Shown here one piece after another: positions 9,920 to 20,108 of a stretch of 64,000 bases of DNA. The DNA lies in contig LR134135.1 of NCBI GenBank assembly GCA_900635465.1, forward strand, positions 2,356,001 to 2,420,000, read 5' to 3'. Every line of letters begins with the position of its first letter. Position 1 is the stretch's first letter. Under the pieces are notes generated by a model. It did no database searches and was not told the DNA's origin. It was given only the letters and a program-made list of their open reading frames with translations. Both the position numbers and the translations under genes were made by a program. Source of the DNA: Lelliottia amnigena. Its GTDB lineage: Bacteria; Pseudomonadota; Gammaproteobacteria; Enterobacterales; Enterobacteriaceae.

Positions 9920-10708
9920 ATGGGTTTTCTTTCCGGTAAGCGCATTCTGGTAACTGGCGTCGCCAGCAAACTGTCCATCGCCTACGGCATCGCACAGGCT
10001 ATGCACCGCGAAGGCGCTGAACTGGCGTTCACCTACCAGAACGACAAGCTGAAAGGCCGCGTTGAAGAGTTCGCCGCGCAGCTGGGTTCAAGCATCATTC
10101 TGGAATGCGACGTTGCTCAAGACGAAAGCATTGACGGTATGTTCGCTGAACTGGCAAAAGTATGGCCAAAATTCGACGGTTTCGTTCACTCAATCGGTTT
10201 CGCACCGGGCGATCAGCTGGACGGCGACTATGTGAATGCGGTAACCCGTGAAGGCTTCAAAATCGCTCACGACATCAGCTCTTACAGCTTCGTGGCCATG
10301 GCAAAAGCGTGCCGTACCATGCTGAATCCAGGCTCTGCTCTGCTGACTCTGTCCTACCTGGGCGCTGAGCGTGCTATCCCTAACTACAATGTTATGGGTC
10401 TGGCTAAAGCGTCTCTGGAAGCTAACGTGCGCTACATGGCGAACGCAATGGGTCCAGAAGGCGTGCGTGTTAACGGTATATCTGCCGGTCCAATCCGTAC
10501 TCTGGCAGCTTCCGGTATCAAAGATTTCCGTAAAATGCTGGCGCATTGCGAAGCGGTTACGCCGATTCGTCGTACCGTTACCATCGAAGACGTGGGTAAC
10601 TCCGCGGCATTCCTGTGCTCTGACCTCTCTGCTGGCATCTCCGGCGAAGTGGTTCACGTTGACGGCGGTTTCAATATCGCTGCGATGAACGAGCTGGAAA
10701 TTAAATAA
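9920..10708 (+). CDS. fabI: Enoyl-[acyl-carrier-protein] reductase (NADH)
   Basis: Catalyses the last reduction in each round of type II fatty-acid elongation (trans-2-enoyl-ACP to acyl-ACP with NADH), in the cytosol. The 262-residue protein, starting [19 protein letters not shown], is nearly identical to E. coli FabI. The divergent SDR active site [10 protein letters not shown] supplies Tyr156 and Lys163. Residue 93, where substitution causes triclosan resistance in E. coli, is the wild-type Gly. The frame is open seven codons upstream, but the ATG at 9920 has an AAGGATC site and the family N-terminus. Monocistronic, with promoter and terminator visible. Confidence 0.98.
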   Translation: MGFLSGKRILVTGVASKLSIAYGIAQAMHREGAELAFTYQNDKLKGRVEEFAAQLGSSIILECDVAQDESIDGMFAELAKVWPKFDGFVHSIGFAPGDQLDGDYVNAVTREGFKIAHDISSYSFVAMAKACRTMLNPGSALLTLSYLGAERAIPNYNVMGLAKASLEANVRYMANAMGPEGVRVNGISAGPIRTLAASGIKDFRKMLAHCEAVTPIRRTVTIEDVGNSAAFLCSDLSAGISGEVVHVDGGFNIAAMNELEIK

Positions 10709-10713
10709 GCTTT

Positions 10714-10742
10714 AACTCTCTTCCCTCACGGGAAGAGAGTTT
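10714..10742 (+). terminator. Terminator of fabI
   Basis: AACTCTCTTCCC and GGGAAGAGAGTT form a 12-bp stem around a short CTCAC-type loop just after the fabI stop. The T tail is short. Confidence 0.8.
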
Positions 10743-10880
10743 CCCCCTGCTGTGTGCCTGTCAATTCTCGGTTTTCCCTTTCGTTATTCCGTTCTGCTAT
10801 TTGTTATCACCTAACAATATTTTTCCGCTCGTTAGCCATGCGCCAGGATATTGATCGCCATTTGAGATCAAGGAACGCAC

Positions 10881-11882
10881 ATGGAACAACGCCGTTTTTC
10901 CGGCAAAGGCCACTGGTATCACGAAACCCAGACGAATCACTGTCCGGATGACGTTCTCCCGTTGGTTCCCGAGGCCGCTAATGTCGCCGACCGTTTTTTG
11001 CTCGATTTAGCGTTACCGAATGAAATTGTGACGCACTGTGAACGCTGGTTAGCGCCTTCGCGGGTATTACGCGAGCGGCTTTTTCCACGGCAGGTTCCGC
11101 TGAGTCGTCTTCATACGCTCAGCGCTTATGACCGCTTAAGTACCGCGCTGACTGTCGCTCAGGCGTGCGGCGTCCAGCGCTTATGTAATCATTATGCCGC
11201 CCTGCTGGCTCCGCTTCCGGGTCCGGATTCTTCGCGTGAAAGCAATCAACGTCTCGCCCAAATTACTCAGTATGCTCGCCAGCTTGCCTGTTCACCTGAC
11301 GTTATCGATGCAAAGGCACAGCAGCAGCTAGATGAAGTGGGTCTGACGACCTACGACGTTATTCTGATCAATCAAATTATCGGTTTTATCGGCTTTCAGG
11401 CTCGCGTGGTAGCTACGTTTCAGGCGTTGCTAGGGCACCCGGTGCGTTGGTTGCCAGGTCATCACATTCCCCCTCATGCTCCAGTCGACGATATCAATAT
11501 GAGCGAATGGGCATCGATTATCCCAAACGTAGAGTTACGCTACGCGAGCGCGCAGCAGCTGGAATCGCTTGCTCGCTGGCAATCAGAAACCTGTCTCGGC
11601 GATCTCACGCCGGTGCTATGCCATGAGCCCGCATTACTGGATTGCCTGGGTGAGATTTTGACAAGCGGCATTCAGAATTTACCGGCGTACTACGCAAACC
11701 ACCCGTCACTTCCGGCTGCTGTGGATTTACTTACACGCTCGCCCGACCGCTTCAGCGCCGCGCAACTGACACCTCTCATTGACGATGGGATTCCGGCTGT
11801 TGATGCCATTAATTTGCTGACCTGGTCCGCTTTTTGCGGGTGGCTTAACCGCCTGAAAATCGCGTTGCGCGCGGGCGAATAA
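10881..11882 (+). CDS. yciW: YciW, AhpD-like/carboxymuconolactone-decarboxylase-family protein
   Basis: Uncharacterised 333-residue protein of the AhpD-like superfamily, in the same place next to rnb as E. coli yciW. E. coli yciW has been linked to CysB-regulated cysteine/sulfur metabolism; the reaction is not known. The start MEQRRFSGKGHWYHE follows an AAGGAA site. Central helical segments (LNSAYDRLSTALTV-like region and the YDVILINQIIGFIGFQARVV stretch) fit two CMD-like repeats, but no obvious CxxC redox pair is visible. Between fabI and rnb, no clear operon partner. Confidence 0.85.
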   Translation: MEQRRFSGKGHWYHETQTNHCPDDVLPLVPEAANVADRFLLDLALPNEIVTHCERWLAPSRVLRERLFPRQVPLSRLHTLSAYDRLSTALTVAQACGVQRLCNHYAALLAPLPGPDSSRESNQRLAQITQYARQLACSPDVIDAKAQQQLDEVGLTTYDVILINQIIGFIGFQARVVATFQALLGHPVRWLPGHHIPPHAPVDDINMSEWASIIPNVELRYASAQQLESLARWQSETCLGDLTPVLCHEPALLDCLGEILTSGIQNLPAYYANHPSLPAAVDLLTRSPDRFSAAQLTPLIDDGIPAVDAINLLTWSAFCGWLNRLKIALRAGE

Positions 11883-11970
11883 CCTTACTGATTACCTAAA
11901 GAGCGCTTGCTGTACCAGGCAGAATCGCGTAAAACTGTCAGCCGCTCAATGGCCACGAAAATAGAACACT

Positions 11971-13905
11971 ATGCTTCAGGACAACCCGCTGCTAGCGCAG
12001 CTTAAACAGCAACTGCATTCCCAGACGCCGCGTGCAGAAGGGGTCGTAAAAGCCACGGAAAAAGGCTTTGGCTTCCTGGAAGTCGACGCGCAGAAAAGCT
12101 ACTTCATCCCGCCTCCGCAGATGAAGAAAGTGATGCACGGCGATCGTGTGACGGCGGTGATTCACACCCAAAAGGATCGTGAAACTGCCGAGCCAGAAGA
12201 ACTTATCGAGCCTTTCCTGACCCGTTTTGTCGGGAAGGTGCACAAGAAAGACGACCGTCTTTCTATTGTTCCAGACCATCCGCTGCTGAAAGATGCGATC
12301 CCTTGCCGTGCGGATCGTAACTGCGAGCACGATTTCAAAGAAGGTGACTGGGCCGTTGCCCAGATGCGTCGCCATCCCCTGAAAGGCGATCGCGGTTTCT
12401 ATGCCGATCTGACCCATTTTATTACCTACGGCGACGACCATTTCGTCCCGTGGTGGGTGACGCTTGCGCGTCATAACCTGGAAAAAGAAGCGCCGAACGG
12501 CGTGGCGACCGAAATGCTGGATGAAGGTCTGGAACGTCGCGATCTGACGGCCCTGAACTTTGTCACCATCGACAGCGCCAGCACCCAGGATATGGATGAT
12601 GCGCTGTACGTAGAGGAAGGCGATAACGGCAAACTGCATCTGACCGTGGCGATTGCCGATCCGACCGCGTGGATTGCAGAAGGCAGCAAACTGGACGATT
12701 CGGCCAAAGTCCGCGCGTTTACGAACTATCTGCCGGGCTTTAACATCCCAATGTTGCCCCGCGAGCTGTCCGACGATCTCTGTTCGCTCCGTGCAAATCA
12801 GGTTCGCCCGGTTCTCGCCTGTCGTATGACTATCGCAGCCGATGGCACGATTGAAGATGACATTGAGTTTTTCGCCGCGACTATCGAGTCAAAGGCCAAA
12901 CTGGCTTACGACGACGTTTCTGACTGGCTGGAAGGCGCAGGCAACTGGAAACCAGAGAGCGAGGCCATTGCACAACAGATCACGCTGCTGCAACGCGCCT
13001 GTCTGAGTCGTGGCGAATGGCGTAAAACCCATGCGCTGGTCTTCAAGGATCGCCCTGATTATCGCTTCGTGCTTGGCGAAAAAGGTGAAGTGCTGGACAT
13101 TGTTGCCGAACCGCGCCGCATCGCCAATCGCATTGTTGAAGAATCGATGATTGCTGCCAATATTTGTGCCGCCCGCGTTCTGCGCGACAAATTAGGCTTC
13201 GGCATTTATAACGTGCATACCGGTTTTGACCCAGCCAACACCGAAGCGCTGGCTGCCTTGCTCAAAACTCACGACGTGCACGTTGATCCGCAGGAAGTGC
13301 TGACCCTGGAAGGATTCTGCAAACTTCGTCGCGAACTTGACGCGCAACCGTCAGGTTTCCTCGATAGCCGCATTCGTCGCTTCCAGTCGTATGCTGAAAT
13401 CAGCACCGAGCCGGGCCCGCACTTTGGTTTAGGCCTTGAAGCATACGCGACTTGGACTTCTCCAATCCGTAAATATGGCGACATGGTTAACCATCGTCTG
13501 CTGAAAGCGATCGTGAAAGGCGAAACGATTGCGCGTCCGCAGGATGAAGCCACTGTACAGATGGCTGAGCGCCGTCGCCTGAATCGCATGGCTGAACGTG
13601 ATGTCGGTGACTGGCTGTATGCGCGCTTCCTGAGTGACAAAGCCGGCACGGATACCCGTTTTGCGGCTGAAATCATCGACGTCAGCCGTGGCGGTATGCG
13701 CGTACGGCTGGTGGATAATGGTGCCGTTGCCTTTATCCCTGCGCCTTTCCTGCATGCTGTCCGTGATGAACTTGTGTGTAGCCAGGAAAACGGTTCTGTG
13801 CAGATTAAAGGTGAAACGGTTTATAAGGTCACCGATGTGATTGATGTGAACATCGCGGAAGTCCGTATGGAAACCCGCAGCATTATCGCGCGCCCTGTCG
13901 TCTGA
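11971..13905 (+). CDS. rnb: Ribonuclease II (3'-5' exoribonuclease)
   Basis: Processive hydrolytic exoribonuclease acting on single-stranded RNA. The 644 residues give the standard RNase II layout: two N-terminal cold-shock domains, the RNB catalytic domain (Mg-binding aspartates in the [18 protein letters not shown] stretch around residues 200-217, and [19 protein letters not shown] near 490-505), and a C-terminal S1 domain. Same length as E. coli RNase II. A terminator follows the stop. Confidence 0.98.
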   Translation: MLQDNPLLAQLKQQLHSQTPRAEGVVKATEKGFGFLEVDAQKSYFIPPPQMKKVMHGDRVTAVIHTQKDRETAEPEELIEPFLTRFVGKVHKKDDRLSIVPDHPLLKDAIPCRADRNCEHDFKEGDWAVAQMRRHPLKGDRGFYADLTHFITYGDDHFVPWWVTLARHNLEKEAPNGVATEMLDEGLERRDLTALNFVTIDSASTQDMDDALYVEEGDNGKLHLTVAIADPTAWIAEGSKLDDSAKVRAFTNYLPGFNIPMLPRELSDDLCSLRANQVRPVLACRMTIAADGTIEDDIEFFAATIESKAKLAYDDVSDWLEGAGNWKPESEAIAQQITLLQRACLSRGEWRKTHALVFKDRPDYRFVLGEKGEVLDIVAEPRRIANRIVEESMIAANICAARVLRDKLGFGIYNVHTGFDPANTEALAALLKTHDVHVDPQEVLTLEGFCKLRRELDAQPSGFLDSRIRRFQSYAEISTEPGPHFGLGLEAYATWTSPIRKYGDMVNHRLLKAIVKGETIARPQDEATVQMAERRRLNRMAERDVGDWLYARFLSDKAGTDTRFAAEIIDVSRGGMRVRLVDNGAVAFIPAPFLHAVRDELVCSQENGSVQIKGETVYKVTDVIDVNIAEVRMETRSIIARPVV

Positions 13906-13919
13906 TAACCTTTGAAATG

Positions 13920-13955
13920 TCGGCGGTTCCTCTTTTGGGATCGCCGATATTTTTA
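13920..13955 (+). terminator. Terminator of rnb
   Basis: TCGGCG and CGCCGA pair (with a mismatched inner extension) and are followed by TATTTTTATTT, 15 bases after the rnb stop. Confidence 0.8.
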
Positions 13956-14226
13956 TTTCCCCCCTAAATTACGCCCTCATCACTATTTCTTAATATTTTC
14001 CTCCTGAACCCCGCAAAAACTATCACAATTATCTACAGTAAAAGAAAACCTTCATCTTTGGTGGCCGGAATTTTTATCCATATGTATCCTTTTTAGCGTT
14101 TCTCGTTTTACTATAAGAATTCAGGGAAAAAACAATAAGTTCACTTCGGTTATGCCGCTGCATTACTACGGAAAAGTCGAATGCAGATGCATAATTTTGC
14201 GCTATTAAGCAGGTACTGGAGAAAGC

Positions 14227-16218
14227 ATGATTGACGATATGGAGCAAAATTTGCTGTTTCGTTACATGGGCACCCACAGTCCCTGGTGGCGGTTGGCAGC
14301 GGACAGCAATGCTCTGCATCTGGCCGCAAGCGAAGATGCGGATATCACGCAAGTGATTCCTCTCAGTGACGAGCAAGCCGACATTATTCGTCAGCTGACG
14401 GTAATTACCTCCAGCGTCACCATGACCCTCTCTTTGTATGGTGCTGACGTACCGGTGCATCTCGTCGGCCGCAAAATCAATAAAAAAGAGTGGGCAGGCA
14501 CCGCGTCAGCGTGGAATGACACCCCTTCTGTGGCGCGCGATCTGGTGCAAAGCCTGTCCTTCGCCGAACAGGTGGTTTCTGAAGCGAACTCCGTTATTGT
14601 TATCCTGGATCAGCACGGCAATATTCAGCGCTTCAATCGCCTAAGCGAAGAATATACGGGTCTAAAAGAACAGGAGGTTATCGGACAAAACGTCTTTAAA
14701 CTCTTCATGAGCCGCAGTGAAGCAGCCGCCTCTAAGCGCAATATCTCAGGGTTTTTCCGTAACGGCAGCTCCTATGAAGTGGAGCGCTGGATCAAAACGC
14801 GCAAAGGCCAGCGGTTGTTTCTCTTCAGAAATAAATTTGTGCACAGCGGCAGCGGTAAAAATGAAATTTTCCTGATCTGCTCGGGCACCGATATCACGGA
14901 AGAACGTCGGGCGCAGGAGCGACTTCGGGTTCTGGCGAATACGGATACTATTACAGGCCTGCCAAATCGTAATGCGATCCACGAATTAATCAGCGACGCG
15001 ATTTCTCAACGCGGCGACACTCAGGTCGGGGTGGTTTATCTCGATCTCGATAATTTTAAGAAGGTAAACGATGCTTACGGGCATATGTTTGGCGACCAAT
15101 TGCTGCAGGCTGTCGCGTTAGCCATTTTAAGCTGTCTGGACGACGGCCAGATGCTGGCGCGTCTCGGGGGCGATGAATTTATCGTTCTGGCTACCGACAC
15201 CTCACAGAGCACGCTAGAGGCGATGGCATCGCGGATCCTGACGCGGTTACGCCAACCTTTCCGTATCGGTCTCATTGAGATTTATACCGGTTGTTCCCTG
15301 GGCATCTCCCTTGCTCCGCAGCATGGTACGGATCGTGAAAGTATTATTCGTAACGCAGATACCGCGATGTATACGGCAAAAGAAAGCGGCCGCGGTAAAT
15401 TCACCGTCTTCTCGCCGGAAATGAACCAGCGTGTTTTTGAATATCTGTGGCTGGACACCAACCTGCGTAAAGCCCTGGATAAGGATCAACTCCTCATTCA
15501 CTATCAGCCCAAAATCACATGGCGCGGCGAAGTCAGAAGCCTGGAAGCGCTGGTTCGCTGGCAGTCACCGGAACGCGGCCTGATCCCTCCTCTTGAGTTT
15601 ATCTCCTACGCTGAAGAATCCGGATTGATTGTGCCCCTTGGCCGCTGGGTCATGCTGGACGTAGTGCGTCAGGTTGCGAAGTGGCGTGACAAAGGTATCA
15701 ACCTGCGCGTCGCTGTTAACGTTTCAGCGCGTCAACTCGCCGATCAGACTATTTTCAGCGATTTAAAACAGGCGTTGAAAGATCTCAATTTTGAATATTG
15801 CCCGATCGATGTGGAATTAACGGAAAGCTGTTTGATTGAAAACGAAGAGCTGGCGCTGTCGGTTATTCAACAATTCAGTAAACTTGGGGCACAGATCCAT
15901 CTTGACGATTTCGGCACCGGTTATTCCTCTTTATCGCAACTGGCTCGCTTCCCCATTGACGCGATTAAACTTGATCAGGTGTTTGTGCGTGATATTCACA
16001 AACAATCTATTTCCCAGTCGCTGGTGCGCGCCATTGTGGCCGTGGCTCAGGCGTTGAATTTGCAGGTTATTGCGGAAGGCGTTGAGAGCACAAAAGAAGA
16101 CGCCTTTCTGACCAAGAACGGCGTCAACGAACGGCAAGGTTTTCTGTTTGCTAAGCCGATGCCCGCTGCCGCATTCGAGCGGTGGTTTAAGCGCTACCAG
16201 GCAAAAAAAATGCGCTAG
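14227..16218 (+). CDS. rpfR: RpfR/PdeR (Gmr): PAS-GGDEF-EAL DSF receptor and c-di-GMP enzyme
   Basis: Cytosolic receptor-enzyme of the RpfR family (E. coli orthologue gmr/pdeR). In RpfR proteins, binding of a diffusible fatty-acid signal (DSF type) to the PAS domain stimulates c-di-GMP phosphodiesterase activity. The 663 residues show an N-terminal domain of about 100 residues matching the RpfF-interaction region, PAS from about 110 ([20 protein letters not shown]), GGDEF at residues 314-318, and EAL at 440-442 with downstream [10 protein letters not shown]. The ATG at 14227 has GGAG upstream. The neighbouring convergent rpfF encodes the presumed signal synthase; the two stop codons overlap in CTAG at 16215-16218. 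E. coli has only this gene here. Confidence 0.9.
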   Translation: MIDDMEQNLLFRYMGTHSPWWRLAADSNALHLAASEDADITQVIPLSDEQADIIRQLTVITSSVTMTLSLYGADVPVHLVGRKINKKEWAGTASAWNDTPSVARDLVQSLSFAEQVVSEANSVIVILDQHGNIQRFNRLSEEYTGLKEQEVIGQNVFKLFMSRSEAAASKRNISGFFRNGSSYEVERWIKTRKGQRLFLFRNKFVHSGSGKNEIFLICSGTDITEERRAQERLRVLANTDTITGLPNRNAIHELISDAISQRGDTQVGVVYLDLDNFKKVNDAYGHMFGDQLLQAVALAILSCLDDGQMLARLGGDEFIVLATDTSQSTLEAMASRILTRLRQPFRIGLIEIYTGCSLGISLAPQHGTDRESIIRNADTAMYTAKESGRGKFTVFSPEMNQRVFEYLWLDTNLRKALDKDQLLIHYQPKITWRGEVRSLEALVRWQSPERGLIPPLEFISYAEESGLIVPLGRWVMLDVVRQVAKWRDKGINLRVAVNVSARQLADQTIFSDLKQALKDLNFEYCPIDVELTESCLIENEELALSVIQQFSKLGAQIHLDDFGTGYSSLSQLARFPIDAIKLDQVFVRDIHKQSISQSLVRAIVAVAQALNLQVIAEGVESTKEDAFLTKNGVNERQGFLFAKPMPAAAFERWFKRYQAKKMR

Positions 16219-17084
16219 CTGGCTTTACGTATCCCAACGGCATTGTGGCGATTTTGCAGCATGACCAGGCGTTCCATGTAGGCGATATCTTTTGGCTCCA
16301 GGCAAAATGCCGCATCGACCCAGTCTTCGGTGATATCCATCAGTTCGCTGCGAGGCAGTTGCATCACGCGCTGCCGCGCACGCAGCATCGCCCTGACGCC
16401 ATTGAGTTTTGGCTGTAACGTATCGATGAACGTGCGTGTCGACAGGTAGCCGTGACCCGGTTCGAAAAGTACATCCACAAGCCCATATTGCTCATGCCAT
16501 TCCGCAGTGTGTGATTCACCTTTATAGATAAGTTCCTCGGCCAGTTTCATGCCTGCACGGCGCGCAACCAGCGAGTATCCTCCCATGCCCGGGAACAGAT
16601 TAAACGCGATTTCCGGGAAACCTAGCCGGGCATCACGCTGCGCCAGCACAAAATGGTGCGCCAGTGCCGCTTCGAACCCTCCGCCGAGTGCGCTGCCCTC
16701 AACCATTGCTAACGTAATCGCGCCCGTATCAAAGCCTCGAGAAGCCGCGTGCACGCAATCGACACAGGCGCGGGCGTATGCGCGTAACGCTTCGCGTCGG
16801 CCATTCTGGATACATTCAACGAAGAAACGGAGATCGCCTCCGGTATTGTACATATCGGGAACAAGCGAACCGGTCACCCAAAAATCCACGGCATAGCCCG
16901 ATTGCCTGACCAGCCACGATATATTCATGATCTCTTCAATTAACGCATGGTTAAAGCATGGACGTGGCTGGGCACGGAGCATCATCCATAGTGTGCGTCT
17001 TTCCTCCTCGTAATATCCCGCGAGTTGGGTGAAACGGTCGGGGTCGGTGAACAGTTTACAGGTTGCTTGATCGATGACTGTCAT
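16215..17084 (-). CDS. rpfF: RpfF-family DSF synthase (crotonase fold)
   Basis: Predicted synthase of cis-2-unsaturated fatty-acid quorum signals from acyl-ACP (dehydratase plus thioesterase, crotonase superfamily). The 289 residues equal the usual RpfF length. The oxyanion-hole region [20 protein letters not shown] and the following [19 protein letters not shown] place acidic residues at Glu138 and Glu158, a 20-residue spacing matching the catalytic Glu pair (141/161) of Xanthomonas RpfF. The ATG follows GAGGAA by six bases. Convergent with rpfR and sharing its stop region. Absent from this site in E. coli. An ordinary enoyl-CoA hydratase is less likely given the neighbour and the Glu pair. 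Confidence 0.9.
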   Translation of the reverse strand: MTVIDQATCKLFTDPDRFTQLAGYYEEERRTLWMMLRAQPRPCFNHALIEEIMNISWLVRQSGYAVDFWVTGSLVPDMYNTGGDLRFFVECIQNGRREALRAYARACVDCVHAASRGFDTGAITLAMVEGSALGGGFEAALAHHFVLAQRDARLGFPEIAFNLFPGMGGYSLVARRAGMKLAEELIYKGESHTAEWHEQYGLVDVLFEPGHGYLSTRTFIDTLQPKLNGVRAMLRARQRVMQLPRSELMDITEDWVDAAFCLEPKDIAYMERLVMLQNRHNAVGIRKAS

Positions 17085-17277
17085 AGTCTAATTCCTCATA
17101 TAAAAAAGCGCGTTGCGCGCAGTTTTAGACTAATCCACTCCCGATCGCCTCTGTACGCTGCAGGACAAATTAATCACTTTCATTTATGTAATTTAGTTAG
17201 CGCATTTTTTCCCTTCTCTTTTGTGACCAATTTCTGCATCATTGAAATTATTCACTTTTCGCTTGATGGGGAACTTC

Positions 17278-17460
17278 ATGTCTGAAATTGACGCACAGAA
17301 AGTGGCGCAACGCATTGATACGGTGCTGGATATCCTTGTGGGTGGCGACTATCACTCTGCCATTCGTAATCTTGAGATTTTAAAATCCGAATTACTGGAT
17401 CACATCAGCGCGGAAAATACCCCTGATTCGGCTCAGCCAAAGGCGCCGTGGGAAGTGTAA
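17278..17460 (+). CDS. yciZ: YciZ family small protein
   Basis: 60-residue soluble protein, [20 protein letters not shown], rich in helix-forming residues and ending KAPWEV. It matches E. coli YciZ (57 residues), which likewise lies between gmr and yciT. Function unknown. The start at 17278 is chosen over an in-frame ATG 12 codons upstream because it reproduces the known N-terminus and has a GGGGAA element just before it. Confidence 0.88.
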   Translation: MSEIDAQKVAQRIDTVLDILVGGDYHSAIRNLEILKSELLDHISAENTPDSAQPKAPWEV

Positions 17461-17524
17461 ATTCCCCTCATTTAAATAAGACTTATTTTTAACCAGCGGC
17501 GCAGGCCGTCTTAATATGGATGCT

Positions 17525-18277
17525 ATGAATTCCCGACAACAACTTATTCTGCAGATGGTGATCGACAAAGGACGCATGAGTGTCGTCGAGCTCGCTAAAA
17601 CGACGGGTGTTTCTGAAGTGACTATCCGCCAGGATCTCAACTTGCTGGAAAAGCAGAGCTATCTGCGGCGTGCCCACGGTTATGCTGTTCCGCTCGACAG
17701 TGAAGATGTCGAAACGCGTATGATGAACAACTACGCACTCAAGCGTCAGTTGGCTGAGTTTGCGGCGTCGCTGGTCAGTAATGGCGAGACCGTGTTCATT
17801 GAGAATGGCAGCAGCAACGCCCTTTTGGCGCGAACCCTGGCGGAACAAAAAGACGTCACCATAATTACGGTGAGCAGCTATATCGCCCATCTGTTGAAAG
17901 AGACCACCTGCGAGGTGATTTTGCTGGGCGGTATTTACCAGAAGAAAAGTGAAAGCATGGTTGGTCCATTGACCCGCCAGTATGTTCAGCAAGTTCACTT
18001 CAGCAAAGCATTTATTGGCATCGATGGTTGGCAGGCTGAAACGGGATTTACCGGACGCGATATGATGCGTTCTGACGTGGTCAACGCCGTGCTCGAAAAA
18101 GGCTGTGAGGCCATTGTGTTGACCGATAGCTCTAAATTTGGTGCGGTACACCCCTACACCATGGGCCCCGTATCACGCTTTAACCGCGTGATTACGGATG
18201 AGCGCCTGAGTGAGGCCCACCGCGAACAATTAGTCAGCGATGGTCTGATTGTCGATATTGTTAATAAAACGGCCTGA
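17525..18277 (+). CDS. yciT: YciT, DeoR-family transcriptional regulator
   Basis: DeoR-type regulator of about 250 residues. N-terminal HTH ([25 protein letters not shown]) with the DeoR-type LRRAHG motif after it, then a sugar-phosphate-sensor domain ([22 protein letters not shown]). The E. coli orthologue sits at the same place and has been tied to osmolarity response. Start at 17525 (MNSRQQLIL) preferred over the ATG at 17516 because GGA lies just upstream and it matches E. coli. Confidence 0.93.
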   Translation: MNSRQQLILQMVIDKGRMSVVELAKTTGVSEVTIRQDLNLLEKQSYLRRAHGYAVPLDSEDVETRMMNNYALKRQLAEFAASLVSNGETVFIENGSSNALLARTLAEQKDVTIITVSSYIAHLLKETTCEVILLGGIYQKKSESMVGPLTRQYVQQVHFSKAFIGIDGWQAETGFTGRDMMRSDVVNAVLEKGCEAIVLTDSSKFGAVHPYTMGPVSRFNRVITDERLSEAHREQLVSDGLIVDIVNKTA

Positions 18278-18288
18278 CCCCTCTAAGA

Positions 18289-18306
18289 CGCCCGTATAAC
18301 CGGGCG
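18289..18306 (+). terminator. Possible terminator of yciT
   Basis: CGCCCG and CGGGCG flank a six-base loop 12 bases after the yciT stop. The following sequence is CT-rich rather than a clean T run, so efficiency is uncertain. Confidence 0.45.
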
Positions 18307-18484
18307 CCCTCTTCTTCTGAGACAATTCCGAGCAATTCTTTAAGACTATTTACCTGTTGTTTATAGGTCAAAAACTTACAATTATCATTAGCGATATAAC
18401 AGGAAGTGACTATCACCTGCGTGATTTTGTAACCACCTGCGCGACATGGTTTCACGGAAAAAAGATTCATAAGTATTCATATTG

Positions 18485-18495
18485 TCTATACTTAA
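18485..18495 (+). promoter_or_regulatory. Sigma-S-type -10 element upstream of osmB
   Basis: TCTATACTTAA matches the RpoS extended -10 consensus (KCTAYRCTTAA) and lies about 45 bases upstream of the osmB ATG. E. coli osmB is driven by a sigma-S-dependent promoter, which fits. Confidence 0.75.
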
Positions 18496-18536
18496 CAGAC
18501 TTATTTCCGTGAATCGATTATTCAGGAGAAAGTATT

Positions 18537-18755
18537 ATGATCTTAACAAGCAAAAAATTAACAGCAGCAGTTTTGGCAGTCACACTCGCAATGTCCCTGA
18601 GCGCATGTTCTAACTGGTCTAAACGCGACCGAAACACGGCGATCGGTGCTGGTGCTGGTGCTCTCGGCGGTGCAGTGTTGACGGACGGTAGCACACTCGG
18701 AACATTAGGTGGTGCAGCCGTAGGTGGTGTTATTGGACACCAGGTCGGTAAATAA
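18537..18755 (+). CDS. osmB: Osmotically inducible lipoprotein OsmB
   Basis: 72-residue outer-membrane lipoprotein. Signal peptide with lipobox LSAC (Cys23 predicted lipidated), then a short glycine-rich tail (GAGAGALGGAVLTDGSTLGT, GGAAVGGVIGHQVGK) typical of the Gly-zipper OsmB family. Same length as E. coli OsmB. Start supported by AGGAGA upstream and by the sigma-S -10 element. Confidence 0.96.
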   Translation: MILTSKKLTAAVLAVTLAMSLSACSNWSKRDRNTAIGAGAGALGGAVLTDGSTLGTLGGAAVGGVIGHQVGK

Positions 18756-18824
18756 TCCGGATATATTGCCGCGACAATATTGGATTATCATAGCGTGATG
18801 TTGTTTGACTGACGCTCATACAAA

Positions 18825-18848
18825 AAGCCACGGTTTCTGCCGTGGCTT
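18825..18848. terminator. Bidirectional terminator between osmB and yciH
   Basis: AAGCCACGG and CCGTGGCTT with A-rich and T-rich flanks, placed between the convergent osmB and yciH genes. Confidence 0.85.
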
Positions 18849-18853
18849 ATTAT

Positions 18854-19180
18854 TTATCCGCCTGCAAGTTTCACTTTCATCCCTTTTGCTTCAAGCAGCG
18901 ACTTAATTAAATCGCGATTGTCCCCCTGTATTTCAATCACGCCGTCTTTAACTGCCCCGCCGCAACCACATTTTTTCTTGAGCTCGGCGGCAAGCTTAGC
19001 AAGCGTAGCGTCATCCGCGTCGATACCTGTTATCAAACAAACGCCTTTGCCTTTACGGCCGCTGGTTTGACGTTGAATACGAACGATGCCATCGCCTTTA
19101 GGTCGTGGAGCAACGGTTTTGGGTTCGTCAATTCGACCGCTATCGGTCGAATAAACCAAACGACTGTTAGAGTCACTCAT
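18854..19180 (-). CDS. yciH: YciH, SUI1/eIF1-like translation initiation factor
   Basis: 108 residues with a C-terminal SUI1/eIF1 domain ([40 protein letters not shown]). E. coli YciH resembles eukaryotic eIF1 and can affect initiation fidelity, but its physiological role is unsettled. Its ATG overlaps the pyrF stop by four bases, so it is co-transcribed and probably coupled with pyrF, as in E. coli. Confidence 0.95.
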   Translation of the reverse strand: MSDSNSRLVYSTDSGRIDEPKTVAPRPKGDGIVRIQRQTSGRKGKGVCLITGIDADDATLAKLAAELKKKCGCGGAVKDGVIEIQGDNRDLIKSLLEAKGMKVKLAGG

Positions 19181-19917
19181 CCTGTCACCTTGCCCAATGA
19201 AGTGTTAATCGCTTTTAAGGTTAGCGCAGGGTCGGCAGATTGCGTTATTGGCCGGCCAATCACCATATAATCTACGCCGGCCGCGAGCGCCTCTTCAGGC
19301 GTCATTATGCGGCGTTGATCGCCCGCCTCACTGCCCTGCGGGCGAATGCCTGGCGTCACCAGCTTAAAGTTGTTGCCCAGAGCAGATTTAAACCGCACAG
19401 CTTCCTGCGCAGAACACACCACCCCATCAAGGCCGCAATGTTGCGTAAGGCGCGCAAGACGCTCAGCCTGATCCGCAGGTGACAACGTCACGCCTAAATC
19501 AAGCAGATCGCTTGCTTCCATGCTCGTCAAAACCGTCACAGCGATGAGCAATGGCGCATCTTTTCCAAAAGGAACGAGTGCCTCGCGGGCAGCCGTCATC
19601 ATTCTCGCCCCACCCGAAGCATGTACGTTGACCATCCAGACACCCAGATCTGCCGCGGCAGCAACCGCATGCGCAGTGGTATTCGGAATATCATGGAATT
19701 TGAGGTCAAGAAAGATATCGAAACCGCGCTGCTGTAGATCGCGAACAATTTGCGGTCCAAACAGCGTGAACATCTCTTTGCCCACTTTCAGACGGCAGTC
19801 TCGCGGGTCAATCAGGTCGACGAAGGCAAGTGCGCTATCGCGATTGTTATAGTCGAGAGCGACAACAACGGGAGATTCGGTAACTACGCGGGAAGAAGAG
19901 GATGCAACAGACGTCAT
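19177..19917 (-). CDS. pyrF: Orotidine 5'-phosphate decarboxylase
   Basis: Last step of de novo UMP synthesis: OMP to UMP plus CO2. 246 residues with the catalytic [10 protein letters not shown] motif (Lys/Asp tetrad), [17 protein letters not shown] at the N-terminus, and phosphate-binding [18 protein letters not shown]. The ATG at 19915-19917 ([12 protein letters not shown]) matches the E. coli start; the frame is open 25 codons upstream. Overlaps yciH. Confidence 0.97.
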   Translation of the reverse strand: MTSVASSSSRVVTESPVVVALDYNNRDSALAFVDLIDPRDCRLKVGKEMFTLFGPQIVRDLQQRGFDIFLDLKFHDIPNTTAHAVAAAADLGVWMVNVHASGGARMMTAAREALVPFGKDAPLLIAVTVLTSMEASDLLDLGVTLSPADQAERLARLTQHCGLDGVVCSAQEAVRFKSALGNNFKLVTPGIRPQGSEAGDQRRIMTPEEALAAGVDYMVIGRPITQSADPALTLKAINTSLGKVTG

Positions 19918-20108
19918 GACCAGCCCTTTTCGTCTATGGGCGCCGCAGTTGGCGCGGGATAGATAAACGGCGAGCATTCTACCTGCCTGCACCGCAAATG
20001 AACAGAATCGTTTTATTTTCCTGCCAGACAGCCTACCGCACGGTGCCGCAAGAATGAAATCGTCATTAATAGTATGTTGTAACTAAAGCGTGGTGTTTTA
20101 AAAAAATA

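Noticed and set aside
16215..17084. Ordinary enoyl-CoA hydratase of fatty-acid breakdown
   Set aside because: Length, the Glu pair spacing and pairing with an RpfR-type receptor favour RpfF; no fad genes are adjacent.
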